DNA from: Pholiota molesta
Taxonomy: Eukaryota; Basidiomycota; Agaricomycetes; Agaricales; Strophariaceae
Direction: 5' to 3'
Length of the DNA stretch: 64,000 nt
NCBI GenBank assembly: GCA_014925825.1
Contig: JACGCK010000024.1
Coordinates: 1 to 64,000 of the forward strand
Positions 45,560-57,420 of the stretch are shown in pieces. Each line of letters begins with the position of its first letter. Positions within the stretch are counted from its first letter, which is position 1. The position numbers were made by a program, and so were the translations under genes. The notes beneath the pieces are model-generated. The model saw only the letters and a list, made by a program, of their open reading frames with translations, was not told the origin of the DNA and ran no database searches.

Positions 45560-47260
45560 CAGCGCACGACGCGCCGCGCGACAGCGTCTCTGAGCTACGA
45601 CGATGATCAGCATGCAATCTGAGCATAATCAACAGCGCACGAATCACATACCCACCCGCTCAGAAGCCCAGGAGATAGACACCGCACCGATTCCACCGAC
45701 CCTGGCGTGTAAGCATTCACCACCCTCTCCGCATAGCTCCATTCCACCCGCCTTTCACTAGCCGCGCTTCACCGCCACCCTCCCTCCTGTCCCCGACGCG
45801 CCGCATCTTCCAGCGCGCGGATCTCCAATCGTGGCCTAGACACGGACACGATAGCCCACGAGTCGAGCGCGACGATGTTGAACGGGTGGGCTGACGATGG
45901 GTGTTGGCGAGGTGGGTGTCGGCGAAGTCGGGTGCGAGAAGGGGAAGCGTGCGCATCGTGACGACAGAGCGCGATCGCTACTTTCGGACCTGTAGTAGGC
46001 GCGACGGCCCGCCGGGCTTGGTGGAGCACACAACGCACGCACGCACGCACGGAGGCGGTCGGGCACCCCATTGCAGCATCGCAGCGCGTGCGATGCCCAG
46101 CGATCCCATCCGGCGCGGAGGGAGTGCGCAGGACAGACCACTGGGAACACACTGTCGATGCGCGCTGATGAGAGGCAGAGGCGTACTGAGGGCCGCGGCA
46201 GCGATGCGCGGGACAGGCCGCCGCACAGGTGCATTTTGGATTCCTGACCGTGTCGCATCGTCCAGCTCGCGGAGCCCAAACCCACGCTGTGCACTGCGCT
46301 ACTCCGTCGCACGTCCAAAACCTCTGCAGTCCTTGACCACGACGCGGAGCACCACACGACCACACAGGGCGAGCGCAATGATCATCGAGGATCGTGGCGC
46401 GGGCCGACGAGGTGCGGTTGCACAGGATGTCGACGGTGGATGATTGGATGGGATGCGCCGACGTTAGGTTCGTGCGGGGCGATGGACGAGGGTGGCGATG
46501 AGTAGGCAGCGGGCGCGTGGTTTTCGCAGAGTGCGAACCGTAGAATATCGGGTGGAGAAGAGATCAAAGAAAGCGTATTTATCGTGGAGGCGCGGTGTGA
46601 CGCTGCCCTCGGCGCGCGTAGACACACGACTTCAGCTTCCAGCTGCGAAAAGACACGCGTAAGGTCAAAGCGGAGGTGAATGGAATGCATATGCACATAC
46701 GTAGATAACGCCTCCTCCATCCCGCGACAGGGTTTCCGACCTATGTGACGGATTAGTACACAATCCACGATAGGCGCATAGACTTACGCCATGAACAGCT
46801 CCGAACGCGTCCGCCACAGAATCCGCATCGCTCTCCACCCGATCCACATTCTTCGCCAGCCAACTCTTCATCACAACCGTTTCATTAGCCACCAGATCAT
46901 CCACTAACCACCAGATCATCCCGCGGCGCCACGTTGTGCAACTCGTTCATCTTCCAACGCCCCTTGGTGAGCGTGATGCTTGGCCTCACATCCAGTCCTT
47001 CCGCATTTGCCTGGGCAAAGACAATGGCACCAAAAAATGACGATCCTGGGGGAGTCGGCCTAGGTGGGATCGAGCGGGATGGCAAATGGAGGGTCTGTAG
47101 TCGTGTAGTCTGGTTATGTGTCGTGGTCGAGCATGCCTATGGCGATGTACAAGGCACGGCGGAGGTTGTAGGAGCAATAGTGGACACCGAATCACCAATG
47201 GCGTTGTGATGCCAGAAGACGCGGCCGCCCGCGGAAGGAACGCTGATTGTAGAAAACCGG
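45560..47260 (-). pseudogene. R-family copy R8
   Basis: It encodes YNLRRALYIAIGMLDHDT (about 47175), then FGAIVFAQANAEGLDVRPSI and TLTKGRWKMNEL (about 47040-46945), then ETVVMKSWLAKNVDRVESDA (about 46880) with DSVADAFGAVHG before a GTAAGT donor at 46788. Frames change between pieces. This is the clearest copy of the GLDVRPS marker. More R-like pieces continue to about 45560, ending in HADHRRSSETLSRG (about 45610). F-box gene E follows on the same strand. Confidence 0.5.
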
Positions 47261-48425
47261 ACGCTATGTCACAGGGGTTGAATAGGATGGATATTCGTTA
47301 GTCCATTCTGTGCGCGGGGGTTGAGCGCTGAGCCATGCCATGGCGATATACAAGGCGCGGTGTAGGTGAAGAAGCCGGATGGGCATCGTTGGCGTTGCGA
47401 TGGCAGACGACGAACTCGTGCAGATGTGATGTCCGATTGCAGAGGAACGGAGGAAATGTCGCGTTCATCGAGGTGCACTGGACGGAGTGTGCAGGAAGAG
47501 GGGACAGGGACGTTAGGGAAGAACACACGAAGTAGGCGAGAGCTGCAGACGATGGGCTGGACAAGGCCGTGCAGGTGCATCCAGTGTGTTGAAAGCAGGC
47601 CAAAAACACTGTCTTCGGTCGATGGAGGTGCGATGGAGGTAGCGATATCAGAGAAGGCATCGAGCTGAAAGGTGGTGTTAGTTGTAGACGGTGACGTGGT
47701 TGGATGGCATACCTGGGCTTGCATGGTCGGTCCAGACGTGTAACTCCAAGGACGCTCCTCTGGAAAGCCAACGAACAGGACCATGAGGTATAAGCAGCTT
47801 GGACCAAGCATGAACGCAACTGGGACACGCCAAGGGACGCGATTCGACACGGCGGACATTAATATTTAACTGTCAAGTCGTGCCGCGGCTTGTCATGTCA
47901 AGTCAGGTGTCCATTTTTGGATTATTTGTGACATACTCGTGACGATATCTGGCTAACTAGGAAAGAAAACTCACTAGACTGCATATTGAGCCAAATTTTG
48001 ACCCAAAAGCCGAAAGGTCATTGACCAAGTCCATCTAAACTCTACATACAATTTTCTTCTGGAGAATCGCCGGAAAATGCATACAATTATGGGAACAACA
48101 CTAGCTGTCACAACTACATTCAAAGAAAACATAATAGTCAGTCGAAATTACAATTAAGTCCACAATTTGGAACCCCCAAGCATTTTATATAATATTATAA
48201 GCTTCCCAAATTATGAGCTCTTCTTTCTACAGTGCTGATACTGACAAACGAGGTCAGAGGGCACGTCAAATGCCGAATTTCTCTAAGAGGGCGTGACATA
48301 CAAAAATGGACATGTAACTTGACAGTTAACTGTCACGTAACTGGACATGACAATTCAAATCGCGACTTGACACCTATTTGTCCGCCGTGCGAACATTGCG
48401 CACGGACTCCGAATCCGGCCCGAGA
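47261..48425 (-). pseudogene. R-family copy R9, split by a CACTA-like element
   Basis: The start block (48423-48390) is separated from the rest of its first exon by the element at 47848-48389. After it the frame reads VPVAFMLGPSCLYLMVLF and GFPEERPWSYTSG. A GTATGC donor follows at about 47712, and after an acceptor LDAFSDIATSIAPPSTEDS (about 47660). Next is a long open stretch with LSTHWMHLHGLVQPI to NGLTNIHPI near 47270. Compared with R7 the FTLIVYNPEERIRY segment is here FMLGPSCLYLMVLFVGFPEE. The open second exon suggests younger decay than in other copies. Confidence 0.5.
47845..48392. mobile_element. CACTA-like non-autonomous element 2
   Basis: The element is 47848-48389 (542 bp). Both ends are CACGGCGGACA read inward. 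The 3-bp duplication CGA is at 47845-47847 and 48390-48392. Subterminal words CTGTCAAGTCG and GACTTGACAC resemble the TGTCAGGTC words of element 1, so both belong to one family. It is AT-rich inside and has no transposase. Confidence 0.72.
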
Positions 48426-50650
48426 TATCCGCTCTTCATCGTCCAATCAAGTCTTCCTCGCTCGTCGCTTCCACGAACCTCCACGAACACCAACAGCAAA
48501 ACCAAGGTGACTTCTGTCATTGTATTTCACCTCCCTTATCCTTTCACTTTATCTGCGTAGGTCTAGTTCTCAGAGCCCCACCGGCCGCCTCCCGCTCGCG
48601 CGCACCTAAACGTTGCCTGAACTAGGTCAGATCGATGCCAGCTGGCACTCCTCAATCAGTGTTTCGCCCATATATCGTCGATCTGTATCGCCCTCATGAA
48701 CTTCGTACTTACGCCTCTGACCCACTGGAGAGCTCGTAGGATTGATGGATGCTCCTAGGGTTGAGGTTCGACGAATCTGGCGAACATATTGAGGCACTGC
48801 GTCCCCAGTGCTAACTCTGTCAAAGAGCACCGAACGCACGCCAGGGTGGGGGGCGATATGTGAGTGGTCTGATATATTTCGTTCTGTCTTCCACCACCTT
48901 CCTCCTGCTCTTCGCCGGTTTGTCCCATACATCATCGGCTGGTATCGATCATCCGATGACACTCTGGAAAGGATGGCCGACCGTAATGTCACAAATTACC
49001 TTTGACCTAGCGTCTCCTGAGAATATTCATCTGGGGGCACCGTCTGAACGACGCATTTGCGTAGCTCTAAATGACGGATAAGGTATTGATGTGTACATTC
49101 CTTCGGCCCCCTCTTTTCGGATTGTAACGACTGTATTCATCCCGGATTCGATGCTTGCGGACGTGGACTGTATATGCTATACTACATGGTCTGAAATACG
49201 TGTTCCAAGTATATACACTTTTGTAGAATCGCTTGACGTATAAGTAGTGGCGACATTATAGCTATGCATAGACATGTCGATATAGACATACTTTATGCCG
49301 ATGCGCCTGTCGCAATTTGCAAATAACGAACCGTGGCCAATATTCTTCTATACAATTTCCTCGAGGGCAGGCTCACAAATCAATCAGCACTCCCAGAAGA
49401 CTATGGCAGAGGTAGATCTGGCGGGTGTGATACACTTCAGATTGTTATACTCCATTACCGGCACTCGATTGACGTGTTCAATAATATAACAAACATTTTG
49501 CACTGCGTCTACGGTCGCTGCCGTCACCCACTGCAATCAACCAAGTTCAGTCAATATTATCTCGCATTGCTAGTCTACATAGTAGCCACAGTCGAAGTAT
49601 GTACATAGCTATTGAGTCAGCAATGTGCTACCCTGTTAAAAATAGGAGCATATACAATGTTTATCGAGCGGGAGGTACAATATCAATAAGTACAAGTCAT
49701 TGTCCACTAAGGGAGCGCATCGGCCTTCATGATGGGCGAGCTGTATGATGTTGTCCGTGATGATCAGCACCCGAACGAAGGTCGCGAGCAGAGGATTGGC
49801 GTGGAGGAGGGGAGGTGGATCAATCGGGTCATGCGCCTCTGGAATCCCCGGCAAAACCGAGGCGCCGAGATTACAACGAGGTTGGCGAATTCGTCCGCTG
49901 GGTGGTCTGGTCTCTGGATATATTCCGTGGTGATCAGCGACGCGACCTCGTATGGTAGGGGAAACTCGACACTCGGCAACGAGAGTGAAACGAGCGGTGT
50001 CGGGCATTTTTGGGGGACAAGGAGATGGGCGGCTCTTGATACAGAGAGAAGCGGGTGGACACCCGCGTGTTCGTCCAGGACGGAGTCGTCAATGTCATCA
50101 AAGATGAATGGATGGCCCGATGGGATTTGTGTAAGGGTGTGATTTGGGTAGACATCTGTACTTGTGGCGAGAACGGTTGATGAGCAAAAACTTGTACGCA
50201 AAACATGTATATTTTTATACGTTGGGTAGAACAATGTGTATTCCCTCCTTCAGTCGATAAAATGTAGTGGCACCCAAGTGGCACCTCCCAAGTTGGCGAA
50301 CAATGCGATACGGATGACATTTTAAGTAGCTTCTGAAGAACCATGTTTGTGCCACTGAAGTGGAATCCGCGTTGAATGCGACACTTCTTCCTGCCGATAC
50401 TTGTGAACGTACCTATGTATGTACTGTAATCGCCGATTTGGCAAGCGAACCAGAACCAATTCAGTGTCTGTTGTCCAGGAACAGTGGACGTTTTCCGCAC
50501 TGAGGAAAGATAAGATGTATCTATACGATCATCATGAACTCGTGCTTGATCTCGTGTCCTGCTCTGCGGGGTCTGTTCGACCTTCTAAATACAAGGTATT
50601 CTCACTACGACTATGAAAGAGCACAGTGAGATTTTGTATTTACAATGTCA
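48426..50650. other. Segmental duplicate block (paired with 56100-59050)
   Basis: Words such as AGTGGCACCTCCCAAGTTGGC (50276) and GCCACTGAAGTGGAATCCGC (50350) recur at 58720 and 58806. A minus-strand frame of about 150 codons (50234-49764) reads SGHPFIFDDIDDSVLDEHAG, then LSVSRAAHLLVPQKCPTPLV and SLPSVEFPLPYEVASLI; its counterpart at 58540 keeps only VHPFIFDDIDD. This may be a real exon of an unrecognised minus-strand gene, but I cannot find its start or other exons with confidence. Confidence 0.4.
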
Positions 50651-50889
50651 CTCAGTCTTGTAGTCGACGTCGTTTAAAAAATGCGAGGGTTTCAATCGAA
50701 TCCTTCGAAATTCAACATATTATTCTCATAACAAGGATTAATTAGAAAAAAGAGAAAAAAAAAAACACGAGGTAGGGCAAAGTGAGCTAGTCTCCGCAAC
50801 CGCGGATAGGGCTGGGATGTCCTGGCCTATGTAGACTGCGTAAATATGAAAGTACAATTATCAATGAATCAACGACGAATTATCACTGG

Positions 50890-52790
50890 CTAGATGCGGT
50901 ATATCCTTAAGCGAAGATTGTTGTCGTCGTGATACTAAAAAAAAAGAATGTCAATGACTGAAGTCCAAGGATTAAGTAGTAAAGTCGAGAGGAGGTCACA
51001 GATATTTAGATCGAGGTGGACGTACATCTGCACCAACAAATCCATCTGCATAAATCATGTAGAATTCGTTGGTCTGCTTGAGGTTTAAGATCGACGTTAC
51101 GCATGGAAGGTGCGTCTCCACGTCATCGAGGAAGATAGGGACATCCTCTGTGCGGATCGTACTGGATAGCAACAATTTCCCGGGTGGCTTCCTCTTCGAA
51201 GATGACGCGTAGGAAGGCATGTCCAGCATGCCCTTGGCAAACAATACGGCTGCGAGAGAGAAATCTACGATTCTTACGGAACGATATAGCCCTTCTATTT
51301 CACCTTCGGGGAAAATAGCACGTTGACCATGTATATACCTGGGCACATAACGGGGTAAGACGTGAGCACAGATATCTAGTCAATCCTTCAAACGGATGTG
51401 AAATTTGACCTTTTCCAGCTCTGAAATATGTTTTGATCGCGAGTATAAGTAAACCTCGTGTTCAGCGGGCCCCATTCAGCCCATGGAATATCCAGCGCCA
51501 AATTGTCAGTCGTCACTTGCCGTGCGTACTTCAGAAATAGGCGCTGGTGTAGAAACAGGTTCAAAATACTGTTTTCCCGATCGTATTGACCAGCAACCTC
51601 GTGGTTGTATACCACCGTAAACAAGTGCAAGCGGTCATCGTCGTGTATCGAGAACGGTTCGCCAGGGAGCGGATTTGCTTCGACGGGGCCCGCTTCACTC
51701 TGTATTCCGCGGATATAGATGCCTGGGGCGGTAGGTGGCAAGTGGAGTGTCACGAGATGAATTGCTTGGGCAGCGGCTTCATAACAGTGGGATCGTACGA
51801 GCCTGTACAGGCGAATCGATCCGAAGTCAGATCGACATGTGATGAGGAAGTATGTGGAATCTAGAAGTCTGAAGTCATCTATTGAAGCGAGAAGAGAAGG
51901 ATCAGAGGATATAGCGGTATCCTGTGTAATTGAAATGAAAATGATTGAAACGGACATAAAGTGCGCACTCACCAATATGAGATCTGATGTGGTCCAGTCC
52001 CATATTCTTACTTGTGTCTCCCTTTTGGTATTGTGAAAAAAAATCGCCAGGATATTGCATGCGATTTGTATAATGACGGGGTTGAGAGTGACGACGTTTG
52101 TGTATGGGTACGGGTGGTTGGTCCATTGCAAAGGACTTTGACGTGCTTGCGGATGGATGGAATTAGTGGATATGGAGCGAATGTGGAGGGAGTGCGGGCT
52201 ACGGAGGATCGAAGCTCAATATGAGAGCTATAAAATAATAAACAGATAGTCAAGTACTCACTCATCGCCCTCCTCTACGATCACCATCAAATCCTGCGTA
52301 GGATCCATGGTAAAGTTTGCAGCTGAAATTCCGATTGAGGATCTTTGAAGTGCCTTTGCCTTAACGTTGCTGGCATTAGGGAGCCATCGCATTTCAAGGC
52401 AGTCCTTGCTTGTATCCGCATACGCACCCCCAACAAGCTCAAACACATCACAGTTATGTTGCGTAAGGTAAGTAAGTGGTTCTTTTATCTTGAGTGAAAG
52501 CCACTTCTTACGTCGCCGCCTGAGGGCCGCTATGAGGTCTGGATAGTTGAGAGATGTTCCAGCGTCCTTGAGGCCATCCCGGTGCAACTCAATAGTATAC
52601 GCTAACAAGGAGGAGCCTTGAAAAATGTCGTAGATGGATGTACATGTCTGTGATTTTTTTGATTCAGCTTCTTCTCTAGATCAAAAGGACGTAGACTCAC
52701 CATGGCACAGTGGATGAGGGAAACGGCATCGAGGTTGGAAAGAACCTCAATTTGCAGCTCTCTCGGTAAATCACAAAAGTCATTCGCCAT
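50890..52790 (-). CDS. F-box protein F
   Basis: Six exons join in frame to 523 aa: 52790-52701, 52647-52262, 52198-51973, 51921-51410, 51338-51026 and 50934-50890. Landmarks are DLPRELQIEVLSNLDAVSL, SSLLAYTIELHRDGLKD, ISTNSIHPQARQSPLQW, WDWTTSDLIL, GPVEANPLPGEPF, DIPWAEWGPLNTR, YIHGQRA and FDFSLAAVLFAKG-like VDFSLAAVLFAKG. The micro-exon ends LRIYRI. Exon 3 must start at the CGTAG acceptor before 52198, as in gene A; a nearer TTATAG acceptor would shift the frame. It is intact and diverged from the other paralogues. Confidence 0.83.
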
Positions 52791-53515
52791 TTTGGATGAG
52801 AGTCGTTGGATTGGATGATATACAGACAGTTGACGTCGATCCTACAGAGACACTCGCGGTATATATATCACTACAGCATAAAAGACTTTAGACAGACAAC
52901 ATGTAACAATGAAATCTGAAACAAAGGCTCCGTTCCCTCCCAAATCCTGCCTATCGTTCCGTACAAATCCTCCTCGTAGACCTGCTTCTCACGGGAGAAA
53001 CAAGGAGTAACAGATCTTCTCCAATGACAGATCATGTCCGATGAGGTTGTGCATATATACGCACAAGACGATATTCGTTGTTGTATGTGTACACACAAGA
53101 CGAAGTGTGTACACACAAGACGAAGCTCATCATTATGTATGTACCCACAAAACGAAGTGCACCAGAAACTGCCACACCACAATATACTTACGTGCCACTC
53201 ACTCCCCGCAACTGCATTACACATCATATCGCGCATGCCTACCATCCGATACACCTACCTAATCCCCGCCCAATATAGCACGTCAAGAACAAAAGCTTGA
53301 ACTCGATTGTCCTCGGCCCTTGGAGTCGTTATCTGTGGATGTGACCATTGTTGAATCTGATTGTGAACGAGGAACGCTGCCGAGAAACAAGGAGGGAGAA
53401 ACGAAATGAGAGGAATAAGTGTTGGCGCAGGAAGACAAATGCTAGCAATCAAAAAGGGGCGATAGTTCGACGCGAGCATGATGGTAGAAAATGACATACG
53501 AAGATGTACTAGAAG
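52791..53515. repeat. Intergenic sequence with a short tandem repeat
   Basis: Upstream of F-box gene F there is no gene. At 53056-53158 a unit close to TGTACACACAAGACGAAG occurs four times, two perfect copies (about 53088 and 53108) and two variants. Confidence 0.45.
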
Positions 53516-56040
53516 GCAAGGGAAACGCTCATTGCTCGCGGACGTGAAGCGACCTTTCCTCGGTCTCGTCGCACATGAACGCGTGTACGGTTAGACCGCC
53601 ACTTGGAGGAACGAAGAACAGTGATATCGGGTCGAGCGGCCAGCTCAGCGCGCTTGTTTCTGCCACCGCACACGAACGCAACGGCATCGCCGGACTATGA
53701 CGATAGTCAGCGCTAGTCAGCACGGAATGGCAACATCAACAGCGGATGTACTCACCCCAAACCGCTCAGCAGCTCACCACACCGGCTCCGCCGCCATCTT
53801 TCATGAAGACGCCGCAACCACAGAGAGATTCCACAGCCGTCCCATTCCCGCCTTGCTCGCAAGCGATGAACACCTCCGCCCCCGGATCCGCGACGCTCTC
53901 CGTCCCACGCGCGTTCTCCACCGGCTGGCTCATCATCATCACCTCCATCCCATCAAACACCGCGTTCCCTGCCATCGCGCGTCATCCTCGCTCTCCTCGT
54001 GCATGAACGTGAACGCGGGAATTACACCTGCCCAACACATATCAGCTTAGAAGAACCACAAACAGAAGACGGACGTACATATACACTCAATCACACAGTT
54101 GGGGCCCCCACTTGGAAAGGAACGAAAAACCGCGATACCGGGTCGAGCGAACAGCCCAGCGCGCTCGTCTCCTGCAACCGCACACGACCGACGCAACGGC
54201 GTCGCCAAACTACGACAATAATCAGCAGGGAATCCTAACATTAACAGCGAACGTACTCACACCCAGAACCGCTCAGCAGTTCGTCACGCACCACACCGCG
54301 TCTACCGCCGCCTTGCTCGTAAACGCCCTCCCACCCCCCAAATACGCATCGCGCTCTGTCCGTTCCGTCCGCGCTCTCCACCAGCTGCCTCATCACCACC
54401 GGAATGTCATCAATCACCGAGTCCAGTCCCTTGCCTGCCACGGCGCATCGCCTAGGTCGCGCGTCTTCGAACACCGCGCACGCTTTGGGCCGCAGTTTGT
54501 ACGTCCACGCGGTCCGATAGCTTCACGGGCAGGATACAGAGCACGACATGCGCTAAGGTTTGGGCGTGACGATGTTAGACCAGGCAGACCAGGCAGGGTC
54601 GAAGGGGACGCGTCGATGGGGAGCTCGGTGGTGGGGAATGTGGGGTTTGTGCGAGAGGATGAGCGGGCCTATACCGACGGCTCGAGCGCGATACTCAGAA
54701 GCTGACTGTCCGGAGTGGGTACTGGCGTTGCGTGGCTTAATTGGATGGGCCAGACAACGGGGCCGATGCACAATCTCCCTCTGTGGTCAAGTTCAACGCA
54801 CATCCCTCGCTGCTTGGCGCGTCGCCACCCGCCAGCCCAAAAATGGGCATCGCGCCCAGTCCCGTCCGCGGCCGTCACTGGCTGGCGCGTCATCACCGCC
54901 ACCCCAGCAATCACCAAATACCCCGCCGCCGCACAGCATCCAGCTCGCGAATCCTCATCCTCAAACGCGCCTTGTTCACCGCCATACTCCGCCGTCCGTC
55001 TAGGCCTTCCGCAACCTCCACAAGAGATGGCAGACGTAAGACCCGGCAGACCCGGCGGGGTTGGCGGGGACGTCGATAGAGCGTCCAGTGTTGGCGCAGT
55101 CGGAGTCGTGCGAGTGAGGGGCTATGCGTGCCTGTGGCGACGGAATGAGCGCGGTAGATGCTGTAGGGCGCGGAGTGGGCACCGATGGCGGTCGGATACA
55201 TGGTGAAGCAGACAACGGGCGCATACAGAGGCGGTGGGGGGCAGGCGGTGGGGCACTCCTTTTCAGAAGAGAGAGAGCGGAAGACAGTGGCCGAGTTAGG
55301 CTGTGAAAGACAAATGTGGTGAGCGGGAAGAGTGGATAGAAGCGTCAGCGAAGAACGTACTGTTTAGGCGAACGGCGGGCATCTGAGCGTGCCTATGGCG
55401 ACGGCTTGAGTGCGATAGATGCTGAGCGCTGAGGACCCGGAGTGCGTACTGGCGTTGGGTGGCTTAATTGGATGGGGTAGCCAAGGGGCCAAGATAGATC
55501 CCTCTCTGTTCAATGCGCATCCCTCGCTAGATGGCCCATCTCCGCCGCGCCATCCCAGCAATCCGCATCGCGCTCTGTTCCATCCGCGTCCGTCACTGGC
55601 TGCCGCATCGTCACCGCCACCCCAGCAACCGCCAAGCACCCCGCCGCCGCGCAGCATCCGGCTCGCGCATCGCCATCCTCAAACGGGCCTTGGTCACCGC
55701 CATACTCCGCCGTAAGTCTAGGCCCTCCGCAACTTCCTTGACCAAGATACTGAGCAAGAGGTGGCAGACGTAAGACCAAGCAGACCAGGCGGGGTTGGAG
55801 AAGATTACAGCGCTTGAGTACGTCTTCATTGGTTTGGAAGATGGCTAGGTCAAGGCTAGGTAGCCACGTGAAACAGAGCGCTCTAGGCGAGGGTATTCCA
55901 TAGTATCATCTCGCGGTCCTCTGGAGTGCAAACCAGGAGCGTGGATGGAACGAGCAAGGACGGAGGGCCATCGTGTCTGTGGGGAAAGGTTCGAACGTTG
56001 CGCACGGACTCTGAAGTTGGAGTTTGAATCCGGCCCGCAA
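53516..56040 (-). pseudogene. R-family tandem cluster R10 (several partial copies)
   Basis: The start block at 56038-55990 carries an extra 17 bp that repeats part of itself. Downstream the middle and last exon pieces recur three to four times. AEGLDLRRSMAVTKARLRM is at about 55725 and similar at about 55010. VAVTMRQPVTDADGTERDA is at 55605, VAVMTRQPVTAADGT at 54895, VVMRQLVESADGT at 54395 and a VENARGTESVADP form at 53915. Last-exon copies CAVAETSALSWPLDPISLFF (53680) and CAVAGDERAGLFARP (54180) each follow a GTGAGTAC...CGTAG intron. Local tandem duplication within one decayed gene is the simplest reading. F-box gene F follows on the same strand. Confidence 0.5.
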
Positions 56041-56099
56041 CATCCGTTCTTTCTCGTTTGATTCATTCTTCCACCAACACCAACAGCAAAACCGACGCG

Positions 56100-57420
56100 C
56101 TATATCTAACCTTCTGTCACCCCTTGGTTCTCGATGACTATTAGACTCTCCGAACTCTTATTCTTGTTTCCCCGCCGCATCCGTCTGGGCTCGCATTCAC
56201 GAGCTGTTGAATTTCGCTCGAACTAGATCACAGCGCCACCTACGCTTGCCCTTGCTCCTCACTCCTCATTCCAGTCCTCCATCCGTGGCTCGTCCATGCC
56301 CAGATCCCAGAGTACGCGCTGGCCCGTCCTCCATCAACGCAGATGCACATCCACCGCCTTCCAGCACCGGCTCAGCGCTCCTCATCAAACCGTGCGCCTT
56401 TGATTCTTCCGGCGCACTCGTGGAGTTAAGATCTCGTCGGGATGGGAGCCTCAACAGCCTGTCGGTCGTGTTCCAAACAGTATAGAGTGATAAGGTGAGT
56501 ACCCTAATCCCTAACATATCATCGTCTTTCGCCCCCTTCCTTGCATTCTTCGCCAGGCCCATGCAACGGGTGTCCCCAGTCGGTATCCATCCTCAGAGGG
56601 CTTCTCAAAAGGAGGCCGACCATGACACTACACCTTATCTGAAAGGGTGTCGGCTGAGAACCCTTTCGTTCTCGGCGACCGCTTTCGTGCTATGAGCTTC
56701 GCTAGCTCTAGTGATAGATAAGATCGCGAATCGTCCTGTGTTCGCCCCCTCTTAACTTGGCCAATGATGAAGGGTTGAACGACTGCATTGATCCCAATTC
56801 GCGTTCTGAATCGCAGCGCCATCTCCGCTTGCCCATGCTACTCAATACAATCCTCATTCCAGTCCCACATCCTCTATCTGGGATACTACCAAAGCATCTG
56901 GTATACGATACGTGGCTTATGCATGCCCAGATTCCAAAGTACGCGCTGACCTCCTCCATCAACGCAGATGCACATCCACCGCCTTCGAGCACCGGCTCAG
57001 CGCTCTTTCCTCCTCACCAAGTTGTGCATCTTCCATTCTTCCGAGGCACTCGTGGCGTTGAGGACGCGTCAGGATGGGAGGTTCAGCAGTCTTTCGATCG
57101 CGTCCCAAAAGATCTGGAGTGATAGGGTGAGTTCCCTGATCCCCAACATATCCCCGTCTTTCGCCACCTTCCTTGCACTCTTCGCCCATGCAACGGGTGT
57201 CCCCAGTCGGCATCCATCCCCGGAGGGCGTTCTCAAAAGGGGGCCGACCATGACACTACACCTTATCTGAAAGAGTGTCGGCTGAGAATCTTTCGTTCTC
57301 AGCGACCGCCTTCGTGCTATGAGCTTCGCGAGCTCTAGTGACAGATATGGTCCCTCATCAATGGTCCGCCCCCTCTTAACATGTCCTAACGGAAATGAGA
57401 TGAACGATCCCAATATATTG
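56100..57420. repeat. Tandem duplication with a unit of about 0.6 kb
   Basis: 56231-56720 and 56814-57340 are copies: GCGCCACCTACGCTTGCCC against GCGCCATCTCCGCTTGCCC, CAACGCAGATGCACATCCACC at 56336 and 56960, and AGGCCGACCATGACACTACACC at 56613 and 57244. On the minus strand both encode EPVLEGGGCASALME. A third relative is at 60960-61090. No family is recognised. Confidence 0.6.
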
